64,000 nucleotides of DNA. Source: [Clostridium] citroniae WAL-17108 (lineage in GTDB: Bacteria > Bacillota > Clostridia > Lachnospirales > Lachnospiraceae). Below are positions 55,098 to 64,000 of the stretch, piece by piece (positions within the stretch are counted from its first letter, which is position 1; each line of letters begins with the position of its first letter). The translations under genes were made by a program, and so were the position numbers. The notes beneath the pieces are model-generated. The model was not told the origin of the DNA. It saw nothing but the letters and a program-made list of their open reading frames with translations, and made no database searches. The stretch spans positions 1 to 64,000 of the forward strand of contig NZ_JH376427.1 in assembly GCF_000233455.1 (NCBI RefSeq). The letters are read 5' to 3'.

Positions 55098-56408
55098 CTA
55101 CCTGTACTGCGGCATCCAATCTTTATGGGCCTCAAACAGATCATCACACATAGCTGTAATATCATCCATGGAAAGCTCCGCCGCCACATGGGGATCCAGC
55201 ATTACTGCCTGGTATACCGCCTCTTTTTTCTTTGTACGCGCGGCTTCGATGGTCATAAGCTGAACATTAATGTTGGTTCTGTTTAATGCCGCCAGCTGTT
55301 CCGGCAATTCTCCCACATAAACCGGCGCAATGCCGGAAGCATCTGAGATACAGGGTACCTCCACACATGCCTTGGCCGGAAGATTGGGTATCATTCCATG
55401 GTTGATCACATTTCCGCCGAATTTAAACGGCTTATTGTTCACAATGGAGTGGATGATCTGAACTGCATATTCCTTGGACGCCTCATGTCCCAGATCAGGT
55501 GAATTGATCAGCTCCTCCCTCATCTTCTGCCACTCTTCAATATGCCTGATACATCTTCTTGGATATTCGTCCAGGGGAATATTATACCGTTGGATCAATT
55601 CCGGATATTTATCTTTAATAAAGTACGGCATATATTCCGCATTATGTTCGCTGGATTCCGTGACATAATATCCAAACCGGTGCATGATCTCGTGGCGTAC
55701 TTTGTCTCCCTCCGGATATCCAAGCTCCTTTGACCTGCGTTTGATCTCCGGATACAGATCCACCCCGTCCCGGCTGACTTCCAAAAGCCATGCCATATGA
55801 TTGATCCCTGCAATCTTCCACTGCACCTTATCGTCATACTCCATGCCGATGCCGTCAAAAAGCTTTGGCACTGCGACCTGAACACTATGGCATAAGCCGA
55901 TAAAATTCACATTGGAATAGCGCTGCATATATCCGCTTAACATTCCCATTGGGTTCGTATAATTAAGGAAAACCGCATTGGGACAATATTTCTCCACATG
56001 TTCTCCAAACATTTCCAGAACCGGGATGGTTCTTAATGCGCGGAATACGCCTCCCACTCCCAACGTGTCTGCAATCGTCTGCCTTAAGCCGTATTTTTTC
56101 GGGATTTCAAAATCCGAAATGGTACATGGGTCATACCCTCCAACCTGAACCGCACAGATCACAAAGTCAGATCCTGTAAGGGCATTGGGAAGCATTGCTT
56201 CTCCCACATATTTTTCCAGTGTTACGTTTTTCCCAAAATGATGCTTCATGGAATTCAGCATCAGATAGCTGTCTTCCAGTCTCTGCTCATCTATATCGTA
56301 TAATGAAAATACCATATCTTCAAGTTCCGGATGGATCATACAGTCACCCAGAACATTTCTGGCAAATACGGAACTTCCTGCGCCCAGAAATGTAATCTTC
56401 AAAGCCAT
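55098..56408 (-). CDS. GH4-family alpha-galactosidase/alpha-glucosidase (NAD- and metal-dependent)
   Basis: 436 residues. It has the Rossmann motif KITFLGAGSSVFARN, the GH4 signature VGGYDPCTISDFEIPKKYG, NYTNPMGML, the metal-binding FIGLCHSVQ (Cys-His) and GINHMAWLLEV. GH4 enzymes cleave glycosides by an oxidation-elimination mechanism with NAD and Mn(II). MelA-type alpha-galactosidase is favoured by the operon's GH36 enzyme, but alpha-glucosidase or galacturonidase activity is possible. Start ATG 56408 is chosen (GGAAAGGGG upstream; conserved MALKITF start). Confidence 0.88.
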   Translation of the reverse strand: MALKITFLGAGSSVFARNVLGDCMIHPELEDMVFSLYDIDEQRLEDSYLMLNSMKHHFGKNVTLEKYVGEAMLPNALTGSDFVICAVQVGGYDPCTISDFEIPKKYGLRQTIADTLGVGGVFRALRTIPVLEMFGEHVEKYCPNAVFLNYTNPMGMLSGYMQRYSNVNFIGLCHSVQVAVPKLFDGIGMEYDDKVQWKIAGINHMAWLLEVSRDGVDLYPEIKRRSKELGYPEGDKVRHEIMHRFGYYVTESSEHNAEYMPYFIKDKYPELIQRYNIPLDEYPRRCIRHIEEWQKMREELINSPDLGHEASKEYAVQIIHSIVNNKPFKFGGNVINHGMIPNLPAKACVEVPCISDASGIAPVYVGELPEQLAALNRTNINVQLMTIEAARTKKKEAVYQAVMLDPHVAAELSMDDITAMCDDLFEAHKDWMPQYR

Positions 56409-56433
56409 GTTGTGCCCCTTTCCACATCCTGTA

Positions 56434-57822
56434 TTATTGCTCATTCAAAACTTCTGTCATACGCTCCTGGCATGCTGCCACCACCTGTTCCGCTGTTGCA
56501 GAATTGTTCACTGCCAGCGGATCCATCTCTTCGTTAAATACTTCATTTAGCTGCTGGAAGGATACGGAAGTCTCATCTGCCGCCATCTTGGGATCAATCG
56601 TTGCCACGATCTCATTTAAGATCCTCATCTCGTCCGGGAATACCTTATATTCTACACCGCCCTCCAAAAGGCTGGTTCTTACAGGAATGAACGCACCTGT
56701 CTCGCAGAATGTCTTCATATTCTCAGCATTGGTGATATAATCAATGACAATTGCCGCTGCCTTGGGATATTTTGTTTCTGAATATGCAAATACTGCGTTG
56801 CCGCCCATATCAGATCCTGTTTTTCCATTGCGGACCGGCATATATGTCATTCCCCATTTGTCGCCCATGTTCTCCTGCATATAGGAGCAATGCCAGCTTC
56901 CTGAGAATGTAAATGCAGTCTGCTCCGCTACAAACAATGAGTTGGTGGTTGTGGCTCCTGAAAATGCAGTGTTGGCAACCAGATCTTCTTTTCTCCAATC
57001 CTCATACAGTTTGATTGCCTCTAATACCTCCGGTGAATCCATTGTAACAGCATCCTGGGCCTCGTTCAGCACAGATCCGCCATTCATGTAAATGAACGGA
57101 AGATAGCGATAACCGCTGTTATTCTCCCAGATACCGCCAAATGCATAAGGCAGGCTGTATTTATCCTTTAAGGTCCTTGCAATATCAGTTATTTCTTCCC
57201 ATGAATAACCATCTTCCACACTGGTGGGAATCCTTATCCCAGCTTCCTCAAACATCCTCTTGTTGTAAAACATTGCCACTGTATCCGTATGATGAGGCAT
57301 GGCTACCAGTTTTCCCTCATATGTACATGCGGATAAAAATGCCGGTGAAACATCATCCAGGCTCTCCTGGGCAATATAAGGGCTCAGGTCCAGCATTACG
57401 TCCGCCTGTTTGAATTTACCAAGTCTCTGATAGGTATAACGCATTACATCCGGCCAGTCATTTCCCGCAATCCTGGTGTCCAGCATATCTCTGTAATCTG
57501 AAGACGGATATGTCTGGGGAATGATCTTAATCTCCGGATGGTCCTTCTGAAGATTTGCGATCAACTCATCCCATGCGTCTTTGTCAGAAGTGGATCCTTC
57601 CCAATATGCGATTTCAATTTCCGCCCCCTCTTCCGCTTTTAATTCCTCCGCTGCCGCATCTGCCCCTTTTGCTGCCTCTGCCGTTGTCTCTGCCGCCGCT
57701 TCTTTTGCCGCTGGTGTTGCCGCTGGTTTTTCTGCGGTTTTTCCGCCGCAGGCAGCCAATCCGCTTACCATACCTGCCGCCAGCATAACTGCCATAACCT
57801 TTTTGACTCTGTTTCTACGCAT
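56434..57822 (-). CDS. ABC sugar-transporter solute-binding lipoprotein
   Basis: 462 residues. A lipoprotein signal peptide with lipobox LAAC (Cys about 25) is followed by an Ala/Glu/Lys-rich spacer of about 40 residues. The family-1 solute-binding fold begins at IEIAYWEGSTSDKDAWDELI. It captures an oligosaccharide, probably raffinose-type or melibiose, outside the membrane for the two permeases. AGGAGG precedes ATG 57822. The gap of 94 nt upstream contains GTGTTTATGT twice (57855, 57870) and no gene. Confidence 0.9.
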   Translation of the reverse strand: MRRNRVKKVMAVMLAAGMVSGLAACGGKTAEKPAATPAAKEAAAETTAEAAKGADAAAEELKAEEGAEIEIAYWEGSTSDKDAWDELIANLQKDHPEIKIIPQTYPSSDYRDMLDTRIAGNDWPDVMRYTYQRLGKFKQADVMLDLSPYIAQESLDDVSPAFLSACTYEGKLVAMPHHTDTVAMFYNKRMFEEAGIRIPTSVEDGYSWEEITDIARTLKDKYSLPYAFGGIWENNSGYRYLPFIYMNGGSVLNEAQDAVTMDSPEVLEAIKLYEDWRKEDLVANTAFSGATTTNSLFVAEQTAFTFSGSWHCSYMQENMGDKWGMTYMPVRNGKTGSDMGGNAVFAYSETKYPKAAAIVIDYITNAENMKTFCETGAFIPVRTSLLEGGVEYKVFPDEMRILNEIVATIDPKMAADETSVSFQQLNEVFNEEMDPLAVNNSATAEQVVAACQERMTEVLNEQ

Positions 57823-57854
57823 AAAATACTCCTCCTTTATATTTTTACACTTTC

Positions 57855-57900
57855 GTGTTTATGTATATTGTGTTTATGTGTTTCGTATTTATTTGTTTTT
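57855..57900. repeat. Short T/G-rich repeats between permease and binding-protein genes
   Basis: GTGTTTATGT occurs at 57855-57864 and 57870-57879, with related TTTCGT elements. It lies in the only sizeable gap within the operon, where differential expression of the binding protein is often set. Confidence 0.35.
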
Positions 57901-57916
57901 GTATTCCCCTTCCTCC

Positions 57917-58771
57917 CTAACCTTTAATACCGCTGGAAGCAACCCCCTGTACAAACTGCCGCTGGAATAACAGGAATACCACCAGGACCGGCAGCACAGA
58001 TATCAGCGAAGCTGCCATCATATCATTCCAGTTAACATACTGCGCCCCGTTTAGATTAGATAATCCCAGCTGTACTGTGTAATACTTATCATTGGAAAGC
58101 ATGATCAACGGCCACTGCAGATCATTCCAACGCCACATAACCGTGAAGATCACAAGCACGCTGATAAGCGGTTTCACATTGGGAAGTATGATCTTTGTAA
58201 AAATCGTAAACTCTGTGGCGCCATCGATCCTTCCCGCCTCGATCAATCCATCGGGGATGTCACTGATAAACTGGCGGGACATAAAAAGTCCCAGTGCTTC
58301 GGCACACGGCGGGATAATCACACCCCACAGCGTATTACGGATTCCGATCTTGGATGCAATGACAAATACCGGGATCATGGTGACCTGAAGGGGGATCATC
58401 AATGTACTTAATACGATCAGAAACAAAAATTCTTTAAATTTAAAATCGTATTTTGCAAAGGCAAACCCTGCAAGCAGGTTGATACAAACCGTTATCACGG
58501 TTGAGAGCAAAGTTACTATAAAACTGTTTCTGAAATAAAGCCCAAATGGCGCCCTGGACAGTGCTGTTGCAAAATTGGACCATATAAATTCACTTGGCCA
58601 TAACTTGGGGGGAAATGCAAATATTTCATCCACTGGTTTCACTGCGGTTGCCATCATCCAGTAAAACGGGAATAACGCTATCACTGCCGCTGAAAACATA
58701 AGCAGAAAGACCGCCGTCTTCATCAGCCTGTATTTTCTCCTATCCATGCCCATACGTCCTGAATCGTTCAT
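57917..58771 (-). CDS. ABC sugar-transporter permease, MalG type
   Basis: 284 residues with six membrane helices and the ATPase-contact EAA loop EAGRIDGATEFTIFTKIILPNVKP. AGGAGG lies 8 nt before ATG 58771; the previous gene ends 3 nt earlier. It forms the channel with the MalF-type subunit. No ATPase gene is in the operon, so a shared MsmK/MalK-type ATPase elsewhere is expected. Confidence 0.9.
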   Translation of the reverse strand: MNDSGRMGMDRRKYRLMKTAVFLLMFSAAVIALFPFYWMMATAVKPVDEIFAFPPKLWPSEFIWSNFATALSRAPFGLYFRNSFIVTLLSTVITVCINLLAGFAFAKYDFKFKEFLFLIVLSTLMIPLQVTMIPVFVIASKIGIRNTLWGVIIPPCAEALGLFMSRQFISDIPDGLIEAGRIDGATEFTIFTKIILPNVKPLISVLVIFTVMWRWNDLQWPLIMLSNDKYYTVQLGLSNLNGAQYVNWNDMMAASLISVLPVLVVFLLFQRQFVQGVASSGIKG

Positions 58772-58774
58772 ATG

Positions 58775-59665
58775 CTAATCCTCCTTCTCAATCCTGAACC
58801 TGATCAATGTGAGTACCACCATAAACGCAAATAATACAATACCGCCGGCCGCCGCCCTGCCATAGTAATTCTTATTAAATGCCTGCTCATAGACATACAT
58901 TACCATGGTCTTTGTTGCATTCAGCGGACCTCCCTGCGTCATGGTATAGACCAGGTCAAATGAACGGAACGCATGGATCATGCAAGTGATCATTACAAAC
59001 ATATGCGTATTCTTAAGAAGGGGAAGGGTGATGTAGCGGAATTTCTGCCAGGTACTTGCACCATCGATGGTTGCTGCCTCCATCACATCCGTTGGTATTC
59101 CCTGTAAACCTGCCAGGTAGATCACCATATTGTATCCGGTCCTCTGCCATACAGTTGCAACGATCAGCATGACCATTGCAAATTTGGGGTCATTCGCCCA
59201 CTGGATCGCCGTGCCGCCCATTGACCGGATCAAATAATTGATCAGCCCAAGCTGATCCTGGAAGATCCAGGTAAACACCGTTCCCACAACAACGGTGGAC
59301 ACTACTGCAGGTGCATATATTGCAGAACGGATCACTCCTCTCAGCGGAATCGCACTGTTCAGCAGCACTGCAAAAAACAATGCAAGCACCATTAAAAGGG
59401 GTACGGTGGCAACCGTATAATAGAACGTATTAAAAATGGATTTTAGGAATACTTTATCCTGGAAAATATACAGATAGTTCTGTATATCGATAAATTTCGG
59501 CGTCCCCATTCCATTCCATTTTACAGTACTATAGTAAAATGACATGAATATGGGAATGATCATAAATACTAAAAACAAGATCATATTTGGAAGAATATAA
59601 AGATATGGCACTACTTTAATATTTCTCCAAAAAGGCATTTTTATTTTCGAGTTCTTTTCTACCAT
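58775..59665 (-). CDS. ABC sugar-transporter permease, MalF type
   Basis: 296 residues with six membrane helices (first: VPYLYILPNMILFLVFMIIPIFM) and the EAA loop EAATIDGASTWQKFRYITLPLLK. AGGAGG precedes ATG 59665. It is the partner of the MalG-type subunit next to it. Confidence 0.9.
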   Translation of the reverse strand: MVEKNSKIKMPFWRNIKVVPYLYILPNMILFLVFMIIPIFMSFYYSTVKWNGMGTPKFIDIQNYLYIFQDKVFLKSIFNTFYYTVATVPLLMVLALFFAVLLNSAIPLRGVIRSAIYAPAVVSTVVVGTVFTWIFQDQLGLINYLIRSMGGTAIQWANDPKFAMVMLIVATVWQRTGYNMVIYLAGLQGIPTDVMEAATIDGASTWQKFRYITLPLLKNTHMFVMITCMIHAFRSFDLVYTMTQGGPLNATKTMVMYVYEQAFNKNYYGRAAAGGIVLFAFMVVLTLIRFRIEKED

Positions 59666-59695
59666 AGCGTTCCTCCTTCTTCACAGTGAAACGGC

Positions 59696-61960
59696 CTAAT
59701 TGCCTTGTGCCCTGCACTCCAGAACATACAGCTGAGATGTAAAATCACCCATATCTGATCCGGAATTCTTTTTTGTGACCTCCTTTTTTCTTACGGAAGA
59801 TCCCGTAAATTCCATATCCGTTAACAGTCCCATGTTCATAAGTTCGTCCCCGTAATAAGACCTTCCTGTTTCAGCACAGACGTACATCATCTGGGGATCC
59901 AATCCTCTAAGCAGCACTTTCTTCAATTTGGGATTGGGTGTGGCCAGCACTTTGTAGCAGCTGACAATGGCTGTCTTCCTGTCCTCCGATACTACCATCC
60001 ACGCCGCATCGCCCTGATTTTCAAATGGATCCTTTAATCTGTAAAATCTTCCGTACTGAAATACATTCCGGTATTTTTTGTAAAATTGGATCTGTTCCAT
60101 CACAGCGCTCTGCTCCGCCTCTGTCATCTGATTCGGATCCAGCTCATATCCAAACGCTCCAAAAAAGGCCACATTTGCCCGGAAGCCGATGCTGGTCATC
60201 CGTTTCACCTGATGATTCGGAACAGCCGAAACATGAGCGCCTATGGATGACAGCGGGTACACCATGCTTGTCCCGTATTGTATTTTGATCCGTTCCACTG
60301 CATCCGTGTCATCGCTGGCCCAGCACTGCGGCGCATAGTACAGCATACCGGCATCAAACCGCCCGCCGCCGCTTGCACAGGATTCAAACAGGATGTCAGG
60401 AAAAGATTGGATCAGTTTTTCATATAAATCATATACTCCTAATATATATCTGTGGAAAAATTCACCCTGTTTCTCAGCCCCCAGCGTTGCGCCATACGCC
60501 TCCGTAATATTCCGGTTCATATCCCACTTTATATATGAAATCTTGGAATTGCTCAAAACCTTGTGCATCATATTATAGATATGATCCACGACTTCAGGAT
60601 TGGAAAAATCCAGAACATACTGATTTCTTCCCTGGGACATGGGGCGTTCCGGCACCCTGATCACCCACTCTCCATGGTTTTGATACAACTCACTGTTCTT
60701 ATTGATCATCTCCGGTTCAAACCATAAGCCAAACTCCAATCCAAGTTCAGCAATCTTTTTGGACAACCCTTCCACGCCGTCCGGAAGCTTGTTCAGATCA
60801 CTGTACCAGTCACCCAGAGAACTTCCCGCATCATCCCGTTTTCCAAACCATCCATCATCTAATACAAACAGCTCCGCCCCAAGATGTCTGGCCTTCTCAG
60901 CTATGTCTAATATTTTCTTTTCATCAAACTTGAAAAAGGTGGCTTCCCAGTTATTCAAAAGGATGGGACGTTCTTTTTCTCTCCAGGGCCCTCTCACCAG
61001 TCGTTTGGTGAACAAGCTGTGGAAATTCTGACTCATGCCGTTCAATCCTTCACAGGAGTAAACCATTACCCCCTCCGGAGTCTGGAATTCCTCCCCGGTC
61101 TCCAGCATCCAGGAAAACTCAAAGGGATTGATCCCCATCATAACACGGGCGGTCTCATAGCGGTCCACCTCAACCTGCGCCAAAAAATTGCCGCTGTAGA
61201 TCAGGCAAAATCCGTACACCTCCCCGGACTGCTCTGTTGCCCAGGGACGCTTCAAGGCAATAAACGGATTGTGGTCCATGCTGCTTGCACCTCTGGCACT
61301 GGAAACAGACTGTATTCCTCCAACCAGCTTCCGGCGGACGATATGACGCTCTCTTGACCAGGCGCCATCCAGCTGGATCATTTCAAAATCATCATCATAC
61401 AGATCTATGGATAATGACATTGCCCGGTTTAGTTTTACTGTCCGGCAGCCATGGTTTACAAATTTTGCATTCCGGCAGACCACATCATAATCCTCAAAAA
61501 TCGTATAGGACAAGATCAATTGTACCTGGATCAGCGGATCCTCTAAAATGACATCCAGAGTGACGGCTTCCTGGTCATCCTCTGTATAAACAGCCGGAAG
61601 TCCGTTTAATTTCTTTTTTCCCGAATAGATCTCATGGGATTTATAAGCAAATCCAGTGATCCTGCTGCCGTTGCCCTGCTCGATCTGGTATGCCGGTTCT
61701 CTGAAATCAGTCGTTCCATAAGACGGGTATTCCTGCCGTATGGTATCAAGTGAAAACAAAAAATCATTTTCATACACATAAGCCGTGTGGCTCTGTGTTC
61801 TCATCTGGATAAAGTGTGCAAAAGAATCCCTGTGGGTCAGCTTCTTTCCAAAATACAACTGGCCCAGCTGCCCGTTTTCAAGAACGGATAAAATATAGCT
61901 GATCCTCTGGTTGCACAGATGAAATTCCCTGGTTGACGTGTTATAAATAATTTCTGCCAT
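59696..61960 (-). CDS. GH36 alpha-galactosidase
   Basis: 754 residues, a typical full-length GH36 enzyme: an N-terminal beta domain, a catalytic barrel with FVLDDGWFGKRDD, nucleophile Asp in YIKWDMNR (about residue 478), acid/base Asp in CWASDDTDAVERI (about 548), and the SCASGGGRFD segment. There is no signal peptide, so it hydrolyses imported melibiose or raffinose-type sugars in the cytoplasm. It is the first gene of the operon, 42 nt after the nearer of two LacI operators. AAGGGGG lies before ATG 61960. Confidence 0.94.
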   Translation of the reverse strand: MAEIIYNTSTREFHLCNQRISYILSVLENGQLGQLYFGKKLTHRDSFAHFIQMRTQSHTAYVYENDFLFSLDTIRQEYPSYGTTDFREPAYQIEQGNGSRITGFAYKSHEIYSGKKKLNGLPAVYTEDDQEAVTLDVILEDPLIQVQLILSYTIFEDYDVVCRNAKFVNHGCRTVKLNRAMSLSIDLYDDDFEMIQLDGAWSRERHIVRRKLVGGIQSVSSARGASSMDHNPFIALKRPWATEQSGEVYGFCLIYSGNFLAQVEVDRYETARVMMGINPFEFSWMLETGEEFQTPEGVMVYSCEGLNGMSQNFHSLFTKRLVRGPWREKERPILLNNWEATFFKFDEKKILDIAEKARHLGAELFVLDDGWFGKRDDAGSSLGDWYSDLNKLPDGVEGLSKKIAELGLEFGLWFEPEMINKNSELYQNHGEWVIRVPERPMSQGRNQYVLDFSNPEVVDHIYNMMHKVLSNSKISYIKWDMNRNITEAYGATLGAEKQGEFFHRYILGVYDLYEKLIQSFPDILFESCASGGGRFDAGMLYYAPQCWASDDTDAVERIKIQYGTSMVYPLSSIGAHVSAVPNHQVKRMTSIGFRANVAFFGAFGYELDPNQMTEAEQSAVMEQIQFYKKYRNVFQYGRFYRLKDPFENQGDAAWMVVSEDRKTAIVSCYKVLATPNPKLKKVLLRGLDPQMMYVCAETGRSYYGDELMNMGLLTDMEFTGSSVRKKEVTKKNSGSDMGDFTSQLYVLECRAQGN

Positions 61961-62002
61961 TCCAATCCCCCTTCTAAGATCGCATATACAGCAAGGTTTT
62001 TG

Positions 62003-62038
62003 TGAACGCGCGTTTATAAAATCGTGAACGCGCGTTTA
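62003..62038. promoter_or_regulatory. Two LacI-type operators upstream of the galactoside operon
   Basis: TGAACGCGCGTTTA occurs at 62003-62016 and 62025-62038, 22 bp apart, so on the same DNA face. Each has the palindromic core AACGCGCGTT with the central CG of LacI-family sites. Confidence 0.82.
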
Positions 62039-62066
62039 TTTTTTGCAAAAGTGACAAGGCTTTTTG

Positions 62067-63068
62067 TCAAGCCGTCACTCCTTTTCTAAATCTGGCAGGG
62101 CAGATCAAACGGTCCCCCTTTTCCATTCCGATCACTGCCCTCACCGCTGTTTTTGCAATATCACGCACCGATATTTCCACTGTTGTCAAATGATACCCTA
62201 AGTCCTCATAGTTAGAATTGTAGTCGCAGCCAACTATCTTAATATCTTCCGGAACCTTCCGCCCCAGATCATTGGCCGCACGCATGGCAACAATGGCCAT
62301 CAGATCATTGGCTGCATAAATGGCAGTTGCAGGCGTGTGTAATATCCTTTCCGCCGCTTTGTATGCTGTCTCACTGTTAAAGTTGCCCGCCTCGATCCGG
62401 CATTCATCCTCCAGGCCGGCTTCCAGCATAGCCCTTTTATAGCCTATCACACGATCCCGGCTGGACAACCTGTCATCTCCGGAAAGATGCACGATCTGCC
62501 TGTGCCCCTGTCTGATCAGATAGCTTGTGGCCAAATAGCCTGCATCCTGGTTCTGGCTGTAGATACCCCGTATGTTTTCCGCCTGTATCATATCCACATT
62601 CGGGTCGATCACCACCATATTAAATCCCTGTAATGCCAATTCATTGATCGACTTCATCTCAAACTCAAAGCCGACAAAAACTCCGCCGCAGATCATCCTG
62701 CTCAAATACATATTCTCTATCTTAGCGAAATCTGACTTCTGCGTAACCACAACAACCGAGATCATATATTCATATTGTTTACCCTGAGAGATCAATTCAG
62801 CGATCAATCTCATAAAATATGGGGACTCTGTTCCCTTCCACCTTTTTCTGCTTGAATCACAATCCGAGATGAATAAGGCAATTTCCCTGCTTGCTTTTCC
62901 GGCAAGCACCTGGGCAAAGGAATTCGGTTCATATCCATATTTCTCGATCACATCCAAAACTTTCTTTCTGGTTTCATCAGGTACATTGGAATAATTATTG
63001 ACCACCCGGGAAACTGTACTTCTTGAAACATTTGCCAGTCTTGCAATCTCTGCACTTGTAATTTTCAT
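62067..63068 (-). CDS. LacI-family transcriptional regulator of the galactoside operon
   Basis: 333 residues. The DNA-binding domain is SAEIARLANVSRSTVSRVVNNYSNVPDETRKKV with hinge YEPNSFAQVLAGK. The ligand domain is periplasmic-binding-protein-like (VVIDPNVDMIQAENIRG, TAIYAANDLMAIVAMRAANDLG). AAGGTGATGAC precedes ATG 63068. It lies directly upstream of the operon and, from the matching operators, represses it and itself until a galactoside binds. Confidence 0.9.
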   Translation of the reverse strand: MKITSAEIARLANVSRSTVSRVVNNYSNVPDETRKKVLDVIEKYGYEPNSFAQVLAGKASREIALFISDCDSSRKRWKGTESPYFMRLIAELISQGKQYEYMISVVVVTQKSDFAKIENMYLSRMICGGVFVGFEFEMKSINELALQGFNMVVIDPNVDMIQAENIRGIYSQNQDAGYLATSYLIRQGHRQIVHLSGDDRLSSRDRVIGYKRAMLEAGLEDECRIEAGNFNSETAYKAAERILHTPATAIYAANDLMAIVAMRAANDLGRKVPEDIKIVGCDYNSNYEDLGYHLTTVEISVRDIAKTAVRAVIGMEKGDRLICPARFRKGVTA

Positions 63069-63080
63069 GTCATCACCTTG

Positions 63081-63094
63081 TAAACGCGTGTTTA
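63081..63094. promoter_or_regulatory. LacI-type operator in front of the lacI gene
   Basis: TAAACGCGTGTTTA, near-palindromic and matching the downstream operators at most positions. It lies 13 nt before the start codon, as expected for autoregulation. Confidence 0.65.
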
Positions 63095-63291
63095 TCCTCT
63101 GTATTTATAGACTACCATAAGCTTCTCTGATTGTAAATAGTTTTTTATATATTTTGTATATTTTTATCGCTTTTAGCCCCTATTATTGTCACCATTTTAA
63201 CAATTCCCATCTTTTTACAGAATTCCATAGTCCAAAATTGCATTAATTTATTCATTTTAATTATTATTTTTTAGTCATTTTGTCTGTGCGT

Positions 63292-64000
63292 TTATATACT
63301 TTTCATTACCAATGCCGCGCCTGAAATAATCAGCATGACAACAACTAATTTTCTGACTGCTTTCTCCGGCAGGATCCTTCCACTAAAAATGCCAAGTGAA
63401 AGTCCCAGAAGCATAAACGGAATCAGCATAATGGATGTTTTTACCAGTTCAAGCGAAACCATTCCCCATAACCCATACAAAAGAATCCTCAATGTATTCT
63501 CAATCAAAAAAACAATACAGATATTAGCTTTAAAAGAATGGGTGTCATCTGTAACTCTGTTTACATAAGCTCCCAGAAGATCCCCTATCCCGTACAGGCC
63601 GCAAAGCAGTCCTGACAGAATCCCAATCAATCCAAGCAGGATCTTGGACTGCTTAACGGGTTTTGTATGATATTCCCGGTACAGCATTTCCATGCCTATG
63701 AGAATGATGATAAACCCAAAGAAAATTTTTATCATGCGCACATCCGCATTTTTAAGAAATAAAATGCCGGGTACACTGCCCATGACAACTAAGATCGATA
63801 ACGGAATACATATGCTCCATTTTATGGATCTGCGTTCTCTCCAAGCCAGAATCATATTGGTTGGATATCCCAACAGTAACTCCACCGGCGAAATCACGCT
63901 ATTGTTGTTAGAAAAGCTCAATATACTTGTAAATACCAGCGTATTTGCAAACCCGCATAATCCTTTTATAAAAAATGCCGCAACCGCCGCAACTGCCCAC
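63292..64000 (-). CDS. TauE/SafE-family permease (5' end outside window)
   Basis: The frame runs off the window at 64000; at least 235 residues are visible. The start is not seen, since coding sequence continues upstream of the TTG at 63921 with AFFIKGLCGFANTLVFTSILSF, the glycine-rich family motif. There are about six more hydrophobic segments, including the second copy GLLCGLYGIGDLLGAYV. Members move sulfite, sulfoacetate or other organic anions across the membrane. The substrate here is unknown. 63095-63291 upstream of lacI is AT-rich with nothing recognised. Confidence 0.82.
   Translation of the reverse strand, partial: WAVAAVAAFFIKGLCGFANTLVFTSILSFSNNNSVISPVELLLGYPTNMILAWRERRSIKWSICIPLSILVVMGSVPGILFLKNADVRMIKIFFGFIIILIGMEMLYREYHTKPVKQSKILLGLIGILSGLLCGLYGIGDLLGAYVNRVTDDTHSFKANICIVFLIENTLRILLYGLWGMVSLELVKTSIMLIPFMLLGLSLGIFSGRILPEKAVRKLVVVMLIISGAALVMKSI

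Overview
The window looks like a chromosomal segment of an anaerobic, low-to-mid GC Firmicute of the class Clostridia, most likely a Lachnospiraceae of the Enterocloster / Clostridium clostridioforme type. This is inferred from gene content: the ispF-cysS-mrnC-rlmB order, HrcA/CIRCE-controlled groESL, strong AGGAGG ribosome-binding sites, a DUF4860-containing pilus-like operon, and D-Ala-D-Ala carboxypeptidase with cell-wall-binding repeats. No species can be fixed from the sequence alone.

Layout. 1-255: the 3' end of an IS110-type transposase. 0.4-7.3 kb: a six-gene catabolic operon (zinc dehydrogenase, Asp/Glu racemase-family protein, and two successive pairs of split transketolase subunits) divergent from a membrane-anchored AraC regulator. 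7.5-14.1 kb: carboxypeptidase, CACHE-PAS-GGDEF diguanylate cyclase, double NUDIX protein and guaB. 14.3-16.4 kb: an autoregulated GntR(YtrA)-ABC transporter operon with a clear operator. 16.4-20.4 kb: a small membrane protein and a DtxR-family regulator divergent from feoAB; FeoB carries an acidic repeat insert. 20.4-22.5 kb: groESL with CIRCE. 22.6-30.6 kb: an acidic membrane protein, a MORN protein, a MocR regulator, a permease-guanine deaminase pair, and two tandem MerR regulators, one fused to a zinc ribbon and a methyltransferase-like domain. 30.7-33.7 kb: glnS and azlCD. 33.7-38.6 kb: an operon of a membrane methyltransferase, a GH3-family adenylating enzyme and a frameshifted 7TM-GAF-GGDEF-HD-GYP protein, with a possible coupled 32-aa leader gene. 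38.8-40.1 kb: tRNA-Thr and L-lactate dehydrogenase. 40.2-45.2 kb: a compact type IV pilus-like operon. 45.3-49.6 kb: the rlmB-mrnC-cysS-ispF-lipid kinase cluster. 49.8-50.0 kb: tRNA-Val and tRNA-Met.

From 49.99 to 53.86 kb lies an AT-rich accessory island. The 29-nt 3' end of tRNA-Met recurs at 53829-53857 (26/29 identical), so the island is bounded like a tRNA-targeted integrated element. It holds no integrase. Its contents are fragments and small orphan genes: an RHS-core remnant, a toxin-tail-like fragment, a pentapeptide-repeat protein and other probable immunity-type genes. It reads as a decayed polymorphic-toxin locus.

53.9-63.1 kb is an alpha-galactoside uptake and hydrolysis operon (GH36 alpha-galactosidase, two ABC permeases, solute-binding lipoprotein, GH4 glycosidase, PdxA-family dehydrogenase) behind a LacI regulator with three matching operators. 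The window ends inside a TauE/SafE permease. Start sites were moved from the longest possible ORF wherever a good ribosome-binding site or gene overlap supported a shorter form; those cases are stated. All functional names are from motif recognition by eye, without database searches.
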